This document shows, piece after piece, positions 55,014 through 64,000 of a stretch of 64,000 bases of DNA. Made by a program: the position numbers and the translations under genes. Origin of the DNA: Heterohyrax brucei (taxonomy: Eukaryota; Chordata; Mammalia; Hyracoidea; Procaviidae). The stretch lies in the NCBI GenBank assembly GCA_028571685.1, contig CM053143.1, positions 135,690,829 through 135,754,828 of the forward strand. The letters run 5' to 3'. Below the pieces are notes generated by a model. It searched no databases. It worked only from the letters and a program-made list of their open reading frames with translations, and was not told the origin of the DNA. How positions within the stretch are numbered: position 1 is the first letter of the stretch; every line of letters starts with the position of its first letter.

Positions 55014-55171
55014 AAAAAAACTGCCTTTGACTTTATTCCCACTCATAGCAACCCTATAGGACAGAGTAGAACTGCCCCACAGATTTTACAAGGAGCACCT
55101 GGTGGATTCTAACTGCTGACCTCTTGGGTAGCAGAGACAGCTCTAAACCACTACTACCTCCAGAGTTTCCA
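55014..55171 (-). repeat. AfroSINE
   Basis: Tail ctgcctttgactttattcc, head ctaaaccactactacctcc. Same orientation as its neighbour 30 bp upstream, separated by an A-rich run (54999-55020). Confidence 0.88.
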
Positions 55172-55434
55172 CCAGTCTGGTAGGAAGAAATCATTCCCCA
55201 AAAAGAGCTGTACAGTCTTCCTTCTTTTACACATTCAAATACTTCCTTTCTCTTCCATGCTCTATATTTATTCCACAGTCTGTACCCCTCAAATTTGCAT
55301 AATCTAAACACTGTGAGATAATAATTCTAAAAAATTGTTAAACTTCAAAAGGTAAACTCTTGTCTATTTACTGGACCTTGAAACTATTTGATAACAAAAA
55401 TACAACCAAAACTCATTAAAAACTTGTTTTTTTT

Positions 55435-55872
55435 AAGATCTGTGTCAAATTCCTCTCTGTTTTTGCAGTGCTCAGCGTAGCGCCTGGGAGATACGGTAAG
55501 CCACTATCTTGGCCTCTGTTGCAGTCAGCACTGAGCTTCGAACTTTTCAGAAACGCTTATTGAGACAGAGCCCCCGCAGTGCCGGATCCTGCACCTGGCT
55601 TCCTCCCCTATATCGGTGTTGTACTGAAAAATTCTTGCCTTCCCAGGGGGAGGGAGTGCTTCACATTTGAAACATTGTTTGGCTTGAAGGTTACATCTAA
55701 CCCCCATTGCAACTACGCAGTATGATTAGAATGTTATTGGGATAATTTGTATGAACTTCCCACCCATAAAACCCTTTAAAAGTAACTTGCCTTTCACCCT
55801 CCGTGAGCAGCCTTGTCAGCAGCCGCTCTGACTGCTCCATTTCCTTGTACAAGAAAATAAACGTGACTTTCC
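55435..55872 (+). mobile_element. LTR, class I-like, copy B, main part
   Basis: ccataaaaccctttaaaag acts as the TATA-like region, with a downstream tctgactgctccatttccttg and gaaaataaacgtgactttcc polyadenylation signal. The upstream limit is uncertain. Related to copy A at 49504-49770. A fossil; an AfroSINE lies between this part and the remainder at 56051-56128. Confidence 0.62.
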
Positions 55873-56050
55873 TGCTGGTCTGATGGTGTAGTGGCTGAGA
55901 GGTATGGCTGCTAACTGAAAGGCTGGTAGTTTAAATCCACCAGGTGCTTCTTGGAAACTCCATGGGGCTGTTCTACTCTGTCGCATGGGGTCCCTAAGAG
56001 GTGGAATCCACAGGACAATGGCAGATTTGCTTGGTTTTGTTTTTCCTGTT
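55873..56050 (+). repeat. AfroSINE inserted in LTR
   Basis: Head gtctgatggtgtagtggctg, tail aagaggtggaatccacagga, 3' end ttgcttggttttg. A tttcctg on each side may be the target duplication (about 55868 and 56042). Confidence 0.9.
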
Positions 56051-56128
56051 CTTCCACTTTGCTCTCTTGTTATTGGCCAGTAGAACCATGCTGAGTAAGA
56101 ATCTGGAGTTCCCACCAGGTAATAGTAT
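56051..56128 (+). mobile_element. LTR, class I-like, copy B, end
   Basis: cttccactttgctctcttg, gctgagtaagaatctggag, matching copy A at 49700-49745. Confidence 0.6.
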
Positions 56129-56892
56129 AACCGTAGGTTTGCTGAATCTCAAGAAGTTAGTACACTGTAAGAGACTTAAAGATAAGATTTTTTTTATATC
56201 ACTCTACCTAGCATGTGGCTTTGGGGGCAGAGAATGCAGCTGACCACATCCATTTCTAAAGACTGAGAAGAGTGACTAATTTTAATCCCTTGACCTTTTG
56301 GGACTAAAATTTTGAGCTGATGAATTAGAGGTCAGCAAATTGTATCAGGATTTTCTTTAAGAGGCAGAAAACGCATCACAAGGATACCCACAACCTAAAG
56401 CAATGCCGAGGAAGACTACAGAGACGCACAAAGCTAAAACCTAGAAGCTACGAAGCCACACGGTCCTTGTGCAAGGACACTTAAGAGCAGCACTTCACAT
56501 GTAATAATACATTAGAAATGAAAGAAAGGCAGAGAGCATCAACTAAAGAACTCGACCTTTGAGTAAACTCACTTTCAAAATAAAGAAGCAAGGTGACTCA
56601 ACTTCTGAAAATTGTCTTAGGAAGAGAGAGCAAAACCCACAGAAACACAGTTCCTTTCCGGGATATCTGGCTCCACCCAAGGTCCTGCAGGTGCACAGCT
56701 GCATCCCTAGGCTGCAGGGCAGTGTCTGACAGGTTCGCATAAAGAGCTGCTTTCAGCGAATGTGTCTATTCTTTTGCAACTAAGTGGCACTTGAGGTCTG
56801 TTAGCTTCCATAAAGTGCAAATTGAAGACTTTGAAAACAGTAAAGACTTAACCTTGCCACCACCTAACTCTCTTTTTGTGTTTTGTTAGACT
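56129..56892. other. Unassigned DNA
   Basis: No gene or repeat recognised. Confidence 0.45.
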
Positions 56893-57228
56893 TTGGAGGC
56901 TTAAGGAGTCCTTGGATTCTCGAAGCTCTGTCACCAGTAATGTTACCCACGGTTGACGTGTTGCAGCAGTTTTCAGATTAAGACAGACTAGGGAGAAAGA
57001 CGCAGCAACCTACTTCCAAAATTTAGCCAGTGAAAACCCAGAGGATCACAACAGATAATCTTCTCATACAATGCTGAGCCTTTTAGCTTGGAAAGCGGTC
57101 AGAACTACAGCAAGGATACCAACTATCTAGAAAATGGACCAAGATGGACAGTGTTTTTTTCTGTTGTACATGAGGCCACTGTGAGTCAGAGCAAGTCGGT
57201 GGCAATTAACATCAACAACAGCTGTACC
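56893..57228 (+). mobile_element. Internally deleted RTE (non-autonomous)
   Basis: Degraded RTE 5' UTR (ttttcagattaagacagact, tttagccagtgaaaacccag) is joined at about 57095 to the 3' end (aatggaccaagatggacagtg, tgagtcagagcaagtcggtgg, attaacatcaacaacag). The deletion point is similar to 17432-17790. Confidence 0.75.
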
Positions 57229-57535
57229 TTGACAACAAAATGTGATGGGAGAAAACTAGAACACAGACATAATCTGAAAACTGATAGGCTGGTTTTAAGT
57301 GTGTCAGTTTATTTGATTTTTTGTTTTGTTCTGTTTATTCTCAGGCAGTAGTTCACCTCCCAACCGAGCTCTTAGTAGTCTCCAGGCCTCCCTGGTCTCT
57401 GCTTTCCTGTTTTTCCCATGAGACCTGCTTGTGAGGCTGGTCCCCTGCCCTTGTGAGCCCTTGCTGAGTGGCCAAGATACTAGGCAGAATTAGTTCCATC
57501 ATATCCTTCAACGATCACGCCTTCTGCTCATTTAT

Positions 57536-57862
57536 GGAGTCCTGGTGGTCAGCGGAAACCCTGGTGCTATAGTGGTTCAGTGCTACACTGCTCAAGAGAA
57601 GGTCAGCAATTCAAATCCACCAGATACCCCTTGCAAACTCTAGGGGGCAGCTCTGCTCTGATCTATAGGGTTACCATGAGTTGGAATTAATGGTAGTGGG
57701 TTTGTATTTGGTTTGGTGGTAGAATGATTAAGAACTCAAGTGCTAACTAAAAGTTTGGCAGTTAAATCCACCAGCCCCTTTCTGGAAACCCTATGGGGCA
57801 GTTCTACTCTATCCTGTGGGGTCACTGTGAGATGGAATTGATCCAATGGCAACAGGTTTACT
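57536..57862 (+). repeat. AfroSINE split by another AfroSINE
   Basis: The outer copy starts at ggagtcctggtggt, is interrupted at 57549 and resumes at 57721 (agaatgattaagaactcaag), ending near 57862. A tggtggt repeat flanks the inner copy (57543-57549 and 57714-57720). Confidence 0.88.
57554..57713 (+). repeat. AfroSINE, inner copy
   Basis: Complete: head gaaaccctggtgctatagtgg, tail ttaccatgagttggaattaa, then tttgtatttggttt. Younger than the copy around it. Confidence 0.9.
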
Positions 57863-59082
57863 TTTGCTTTGCACTCATGGTAGAAGTTAACTGAGGGACT
57901 CTTCTTCCCTGAAACCAAAATACTGAGGCACGACACATATGAAAGTTTTTGTTTTTAATTCAAACATATAAAAACATAGAAGTCTTTTTCTATCATCTGT
58001 GTTCTGTCTTATTATAAAATTTGCACATCCTTTTTATAAACATTGTCAGCCAAAAACATTTGTTTCCTAAATTTCAGTAGATCACCAAGTAACAAGTGGC
58101 TATAGCTGATCCATTTTAGAGCATTGCCATATGGCATAATATAATAACAACCACCCCAAAAATAATCTGCTTGGTATGATGTCCCAGTAATTAACTTTGT
58201 AAACTCTCCTTTAGAGCAACACATTTCAATGATGCCAATTCATACTTTCCCATCCAACAATGACCTAACTTGATCCGTAACAGGCTCAGTTCCATAATTC
58301 CCTTTCCCTTCCACTCAGAACAACAAGGTAATATTCCATAAAGCAATATCTATTGATCTCTACCTCTACTGCATGAAATCAGGAAACAGTTGGAGAAGAC
58401 GGGACAGTTTTGGAAAAGAAATAGAGAGAAAAGTGCTTCTGACCCAGAAATGGGTATTTTGTGATGGCTGGTTTCATGGCTTGGCTGGTTTCATTTCATC
58501 CTTTTGTCATTTGACTTCTTTTCCTCAATGTCAGGTTTTACACACTCACTCACAGTTTTGTCAAAGCATGCACGGCTATCTTCACAGCCTGAAGGAAAAT
58601 GTGCTACCTGTATGGCGGACCAAGGTGTCTCCAAAGACCTGCACAGGTTTGTTTGCATTTATTCTTTCATCAGTAAAAGAAATAATGCAGAACTTCAATG
58701 GCCCATTGATCTCCTAACATTCTCTTCTTTTCTCTTCATTTGTGCCTAAAATATTCACCTTAATGACAGCACAAATATAAAATTAAAGCACATTTCTTCA
58801 ATAATAGCCTGTGTGCAAGTAGGATACAGTAAAATCAAAATAAAAGTCACATAAACCCTGGTACATTTCAAAAGCTGAATATTTATCTATGGACATGATA
58901 CAAGTCTTAATGTAGATTATTTTTTTTATGTCAGTGTTTTATTTACTGAGTGATTGTTTCATGCCAGCTAATCTTGGCCTAAGTGCTTCTTCAGTATTTT
59001 GGGGGTTCTTTTTTTTTTGGTTCTTTTGCCTTGCTAACAGTCTGTATAGTATGGCCTGCTCTGAGATAAGCCAAAATTGTTG
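57863..59082. other. Unassigned DNA
   Basis: No repeat recognised. The plus-strand open stretch 58373-58717 (114 codons) shows no domain; its overlap with another open frame suggests chance. Confidence 0.4.
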
Positions 59083-59432
59083 CTGTTAGCTGCCATTGAG
59101 TTTGCTGGACTCACAGCAGCACCATGCACAGCGTATAACAGATGAGAACAAAACTCTGCCCTGTCCTGTCCCATCGCTGTGATCAGTTGCAGATTTGACC
59201 ATTGTCATCTATAAGGCTTTTACTGGCCATTTTTGGGAAGCAGACAGCCAGACCTTCCTTCCTACTCTGTCTTAATAGGGATCTCCACTGAAATCAGATC
59301 AGCATTACAGCTACACACAAGCCTCCACTAACAGATGGGTGCTAGCTACACAGGAGGTACATTGGTTAAAAATAGAAAATGGGCATGATACTTTGAAGGC
59401 ATAAATTCTACCACCCAACCACCAACGCCTGA
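59083..59432 (-). repeat. tRNA-Gly-headed SINE with RTE-like body and tail
   Basis: Tail ttgctgttagctgccattg, body ctggccatttttgggaagc and tctccactgaaatcagatc, head at 59432-59370 (aattctaccacccaaccac). More diverged than the copy at 22230. Confidence 0.72.
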
Positions 59433-59535
59433 GATGCTGAAATTACATTTCAATAATTTCTAAATACTTTTTTTAAAGTTTTTAATTCCACTCATTTGAC
59501 TTGTCACTTCGATTCTGTCCATTTTACATGACTCT

Positions 59536-59850
59536 AAACTTCTTGCCTTCCATGGGGGAGACCTAGGTCTGATCTCCAGCCAGTGTTCCGTGTGAGCAAC
59601 CCCCACACATTTATCAGTAGAGGCTTGCATGTTACTGGGATCCTCCACAGGTTTCCACTGAATATCCTAAGATGGAACAAGGAAGAAAGTCCTGGTGATC
59701 TGCTTCCCAAAATCAACCAGTGAAACCCCATGGATGATAATGGTCTGATCCACATCTGATGATGCAGATCCTGACAGCACAGGACCAAGCAGCATTATTC
59801 TGGTTTCACCATGAGTAAAGAGCCAACTCAAAGGCAGTGAAAACCAACAA
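59536..59850 (+). repeat. tRNA-Gly-headed SINE with RTE-like body and tail
   Basis: The head begins part-way at cttgccttccatgggggag, B-box-like cctaggtctgatctcc, body aagtcctggtgatctgcttc and tail tttcaccatgagtaaagagcc. About 100 bp from the oppositely oriented copy at 59083. Confidence 0.72.
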
Positions 59851-60571
59851 ATTCCCACTGCTATAAATAATTAAAGTCAAAGCTGTTTGCTTGTTTGTTT
59901 TGTAAAGGCCTTAATACACTCAAGTCTTAGGTCTTTAGGAATACATTCAAGAGCATCTGTTAGGATGTGGTGACAGGGCAGAAAATCCAAAAATTCAACT
60001 GAAATGTTTCCTATTTTACAACAGTAAAAGATCACTCCATTTCTCCAAATAAGCAAGTAGGTATAAACCATCACAGTGCAACAATAGTCCTTGGCAGTTT
60101 GCTTGCTTCTTGGAAGGCGTACCAGTGACAGAACTACGTACTGCTCTTTCTGCACTGAATGTGCCAGGCCACAGTTGGACTCTAAACTCAGAGGTATCTA
60201 TTGAGTAACAGTTGTCAACCAACCTACTGGCCTCCAAATGTGGCTGCCCACAGTAGAGCAGGTGCCTCCTTGCCCTAGGCTCTGGCCTAGAACCAAATGG
60301 CTGACCACGGCACATGCAGTGAGCACTTTCTGCTGGTTGTCTAAGCAGCTTTTAGAGAGATGGAGACTTTCAGATGGCTTGTTCCTCTTTAGCTCTTTCT
60401 AGTGTATTCTCGCACTGTTTTTCAATCACTCAGTTCAGCTCCCTGAATCATTCTGACTTTCTGAAAATAAAAACATCCAAGTCTACCCTTTCTTTGAAAA
60501 CAATCGTGGGGCACACTCCTTTTAATGATGTTGCTTTCACTGTTGAGAGCTCCAGGTACTCAACCCCCTAA
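59851..60571. other. Unassigned DNA
   Basis: Two overlapping minus-strand open stretches (59877-60155, 60016-60315) lie here in different frames. Neither shows a domain. Confidence 0.4.
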
Positions 60572-60773
60572 AACCAAATCCGTTGCAGCTGGGTTGATTC
60601 AGTCACACGGTGACTCATGTGTTACAGAGTAGAGCTTCACCGCAGGGTTTCCTGGGTTCTAACCATTATGGAAGCAGATTGCCAAGCTTATCTCCTGCAA
60701 CACTGCTAGATCGGTTAGACACTTTAGGCTAGCAGCAAGCTGCACACCACTTGCTCCACCCAAGGACTTCCCA
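60572..60773 (-). repeat. AfroSINE, old long-form variant
   Basis: Tail tccgttgcagctgggttgatt, long block attatggaagcagattgcc, head ccacttgctccacccaagg. Confidence 0.78.
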
Positions 60774-61694
60774 AGTACCCAGTTGGTGACAATTTAGTAT
60801 TTCAAAGAAACAGATAAAACCGGTTTTGTTTCTTTTTGTTGTTGTTGTTTCATAGCACTATCTCCAGCACTCAGCACTGTAGGCATCAGTTACACTTTTA
60901 TTTATTTTATTTTATAACATATACCACTCAGTCCTATGGAATAAATCTTATTGGAAGGGGCAGAAATTATTTCAGATTTCATGAAACAGAACTTTGCTGC
61001 TTTTCAGTAATTACTTTGCTTCCATTATGAAGAACTGAGAATCATATCATTTCCCTCCTTTGGCTGCTAGAAAACTCACAGCCCAATTTGTAGCCTACCT
61101 CAAGTGAATGATTTCTATTTCAGACCACTTACTGTAAGTATTAACCTTTTCTCTGAGTTTATCTGACTTTCCTACCTTTCCTTTCATTCTGATTTTACTT
61201 TTAGTTACTCTGTATCTTGTAATGGTATATACTCAGACATTTTTGGTTTTTTAGATGGAATAAGTTACACACAAAGAATCATAAATGTATACACATGCAT
61301 ATACATAACAGGAATAATGGAACACTTCTCTCATAACTGTTTATGACACAGTGACACTCAAGTACAGACAGACTCACAAACGAGATGGATTGTGTGTCCA
61401 TGTTTACTGGTATTATTATTACCATTTGAGAGAACATCGGCAGATACCAATGTCTGCCCACGGGTCCCTAACTGAACTGCAGGGATACAAAACCATGCCC
61501 CCTCTGAGTTGCCTCTGTTCATTTGGCCACTACAACGCAGAGAGGTTTTAGATGGCTTCAAACAATCAGTCGTCTCAATAAAAAGGACTGAAAAGGAGAG
61601 AGGAAGTGAGGAGGACACTGGAACTAATAAACATAGGCATCAGTTACCTGCATACCGACTTCCTAATAAGAAGCCGCGCTATCACAGGTCACTA
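60774..61694. other. Unassigned DNA
   Basis: No gene or repeat recognised; short gttgttgttgtt run at 60838-60850. Confidence 0.45.
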
Positions 61695-61830
61695 AGTACC
61701 CAGCAGTTAAAGGAAACCCACTCCTCCAAGAAAGATGCAGCAGTCTGCTTCCCGAAAGGTTGCAACCCCCGGCACAGTTTTATCCTGTTCTGTCAATGAA
61801 CTTGAGAGCGACCAATAATGACAAATAACA
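61695..61830 (+). repeat. AfroSINE, long form, diverged
   Basis: Central block tccaagaaagatgcagcagtc and gcttcccgaaaggttgcaac, then acagttttatcctgttctgtc. Head and tail are barely recognisable. Confidence 0.6.
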
Positions 61831-62654
61831 TGATGAATGAATCGCTCATATCTCTGATGTTTCTACATCAGGGTCTCCAAAGATGGATATTTCCTGTTTT
61901 TTTGTTTCTAATAAGAGTTAAAAGAGGATCATGTTTCTCTCACTCTCAGTCATTTGGATTTTGTGTGTTTGTTTGCTTGTTTCGTTTTGAGTCCCTGCTG
62001 CTGTAATACAGTGATGCCTTTTGAAAGGTCTTTCTTTCTCCTCCCTCTAGTGACAGTGACTAGTTGATCTGGCCCTCAAATCATTACTAAAAAGTTACCC
62101 ATTGCCACCAACTGGGGAAGCACATTCCAGCCAACTTCCTATGAGGTTAATGCAGCCTGAAATGGGTCCACTGATTTGATGGGGCTGTCCCCAAACACTG
62201 AAGGACTGAACAGTGCCACTGCCAACAGCAGGAATTTTTACTTTGATTCTGCGTGTCAGCTAGTGTGCCCAGCAACTGAATGACAATGAAATAACGAGAT
62301 GGCAACTGCTCCTCTGACCAACCCGTGGCCCAAGCCCTGAATCTGGGACTCCTGCCAGCTGTCATTCCTCAGCAGCCTCTTGCTTCATGCCAAGGAAGAG
62401 AGAGAAGTATCTGTCTTTTCACCACCAGATGCATTGCTTTGGCTTTGCAGCCAAGGTCAGCAGGGGGGGTTTGGGTCAGAAAAATGCCACACCCCACTGG
62501 GTTTGCCTGGTGATTCTTTCAACCAGGTAGGCTGCCCCACATGCTTTCCTCCTAGTAAGAGGACAATTGTTTCAAGAGTTTAAACTCTAATGCTTTGAAT
62601 ATGTGTTCGTCGTGTGGCGGTAGAGGGGAGGACTGAGAATGGTATAGGTCTCCA
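61831..62654. other. Unassigned DNA
   Basis: No gene or repeat recognised. Slightly GC-richer than its surroundings between 62300 and 62560, but not a CpG island. Confidence 0.45.
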
Positions 62655-62712
62655 TGAGTCCGAGTCTATGGCAATTGTATTTTTTTTTGTTGTGGTTTGG
62701 CTGGTTAGTTTG
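62655..62712 (+). repeat. AfroSINE tail fragment
   Basis: ggtctccatgagtccgagtct, atggcaattgtattttttt. Only the 3' end is present. Confidence 0.65.
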
Positions 62713-63767
62713 GCCTCTTTTTGGTCAATAATTTGAAGCAGTTTACAGAGAGGCAAGCATTCTTTCCCCAGCTACTAAGTGACTCTAAAATTATGTCATC
62801 AAATGTTGTTCAAATACTGAAAGCAATACTTCCTTTTTCCTGCTCAAGACTGTGGCCCATCTCCCTTTACTTAGAGTGTACTTAGAATCACAATGCAGCC
62901 TTCTGAAGATTTAAACCATCAAGCACCCCCACCCATTCTCCTGAGCAGGAACAGCAGAAGAAGGATTCAAGCCTGTCATTTATATAAGGCAAGTAGACAT
63001 GAGTGGACAGGAAGGAGTCAGAATTAGGCCCAAAAGCACGTGAGCTCCTGACATTAAATGTAGAATAATGTTTACCTTTACAAAGTATTGTGAATCCTCA
63101 CTTAGTACACGTTCTCTTGCCTGCCTTTTCGTTAGATACTAAAAGCTCACTTCTCTAGTCTCACTAATAGCTACAAGTAATCATTTCACACAGTTCTGAC
63201 TAGTGAAAGAGAAGCAAAAACACAACAAAACAACAACAGCAGAAAAAAAAAAAAAAAACACCTTGAGAAGAAGACAGCAGAGAGAAAATTGTACCTTTCC
63301 TGATAGAAAATGGCAAATACTGCTGGCCTATTTTCTCCGTTCCCCTGTTAACTCCATCAAACTGAGTTTCCAGGCGTGGAGCTGTAGCAGCCATCCTGTA
63401 AGACAAAGCACCAAACAGGCGGATTAGAACCAAAGCATCAAGGATGTTAGAAGTGAAAAATAAAAAGAAGACCAGGGTTCCCGGTAGCATCACTGAGCAG
63501 CTGAACCACTGCCAGCAACTTCAAACTGCTAGACTTTTTGTTACATTAAAAAAAAAAAAAAAGAAGTTGATTCTTCTTTCTCGAAAGCCACCCTGAGCTG
63601 GGTATAATTTTCAGCTGCAACCGAAAACATTCCAGGTAATCCCATGAGTATGGCTGAAGTTTATAGTTTCAAAAAGACCTACTCACTCTACACAAATTAA
63701 GTCAATGCTTATAATATTCTAGAGTCTGGAGGAATAAATAAAGTCCACCTCTGCTCATACCAAACCC
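62713..63767. other. Unassigned DNA with two A-runs
   Basis: A-runs at about 63243-63259 and 63548-63562. I could not identify an element upstream of either run. Confidence 0.45.
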
Positions 63768-63913
63768 AAACTCACTTCTCTAGAGTCGATTCTGATTTAT
63801 AACGACAGAGTAGAACTGCCCCGTAGAGTTTCCAAGGAGCACCTGGTGGACTTGAACTGCCAACCTTCTGGTTCGCAGATGTAGCACTTAACTACCACGC
63901 TACCGGTTCTCAT
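63768..63913 (-). repeat. AfroSINE
   Basis: Tail tctctagagtcgattctgat, body gtagaactgccccgtagag, head cacttaactaccacgctacc. It has lost a few bases after tataacga. Confidence 0.92.
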
Positions 63914-64000
63914 CAAATCAAACACCTGAGTTAAGAAGGTAGGGCCCGATGGGGAACGGTTTTCTCCCTTTACCATTCACATCCTCCCTTCAGCTAAAAT

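Noticed and set aside
49504-56128. One complete provirus between the two related LTRs
   Set aside because: No internal viral sequence was recognised between them, and unrelated L1 and RTE sequence fills much of the space.
58373-58749. Two overlapping plus-strand open stretches (114 and 81 codons)
   Set aside because: Different frames over the same DNA, neither resembling a protein that I know.
63465-63545. Possible antisense AfroSINE head
   Set aside because: gggttcccggtagcatcact resembles the head, but the rest does not follow and no body is present.
1-64000. CRISPR arrays, operons, ribosome binding sites, prophage
   Set aside because: The window is mammalian repeat-rich DNA; no array of regular spacers or bacterial gene layout exists.

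Overview
The window is mammalian and almost certainly from an elephant or a close relative (Afrotheria, Paenungulata). The sign is the repeat set: dozens of tRNA-derived AfroSINE copies, the RTE-type LINE whose 3' tail these SINEs share, and L1 copies with the 3' UTR I associate with elephant L1. I recognised families from memory of their consensus sequences, not from a search.

I see no host gene that I can defend. All the long protein-like open stretches that I can name belong to the RTE or L1 LINEs. Two unexplained open stretches on the minus strand (8836-9147 and 48513-48920) are listed as unrecognised. The window reads as intergenic or deep intronic DNA, AT-rich, with no CpG island and no RNA gene.

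Layout. 1-5.3 kb: a nearly full-length minus-strand RTE LINE (299-4437) holding a head-to-head pair of younger RTE fragments, then a SINE cluster and an LTR. 5.3-9.4 kb: unassigned DNA with a MIR and AfroSINEs. 9.4-12.05 kb: an RTE fragment carrying an LTR piece, then a probable L1 3' end. 12-20 kb: repeat-poor DNA (13.48-14.29 kb is a candidate conserved element), SINEs, MIRs and one internally deleted RTE. 20-27 kb: a microsatellite, a hAT-type MER element, two RTE fragments, a tRNA-Gly-headed SINE and an antisense L1 3' UTR. 27-31 kb: three MaLR-like LTRs, one split by RTE sequence. 31.3-36.7 kb: a degraded L1 retaining its 5' UTR. 36.7-46.2 kb: more LTRs and SINEs, a solo ERVK-like LTR with a perfect 6-bp target duplication, and an RTE split by an LTR. 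46-64 kb: scattered SINEs, two copies of another LTR family, an L1 3' end, two internally deleted RTEs, and the longest repeat-poor stretch (52.2-54.8 kb).

The elements are linked by machinery. RTE protein presumably mobilised the AfroSINEs, the tRNA-Gly SINE and the deleted RTEs, since all share RTE-like 3' ends. Nesting gives a relative order: some RTE copies predate LTR insertion, others postdate it, and AfroSINEs entered both. The most unusual small-scale signal is a set of about 20-60 bp insertions made only of the SINE/RTE tail, one with a likely target-site duplication. I found no previously undescribed functional system.
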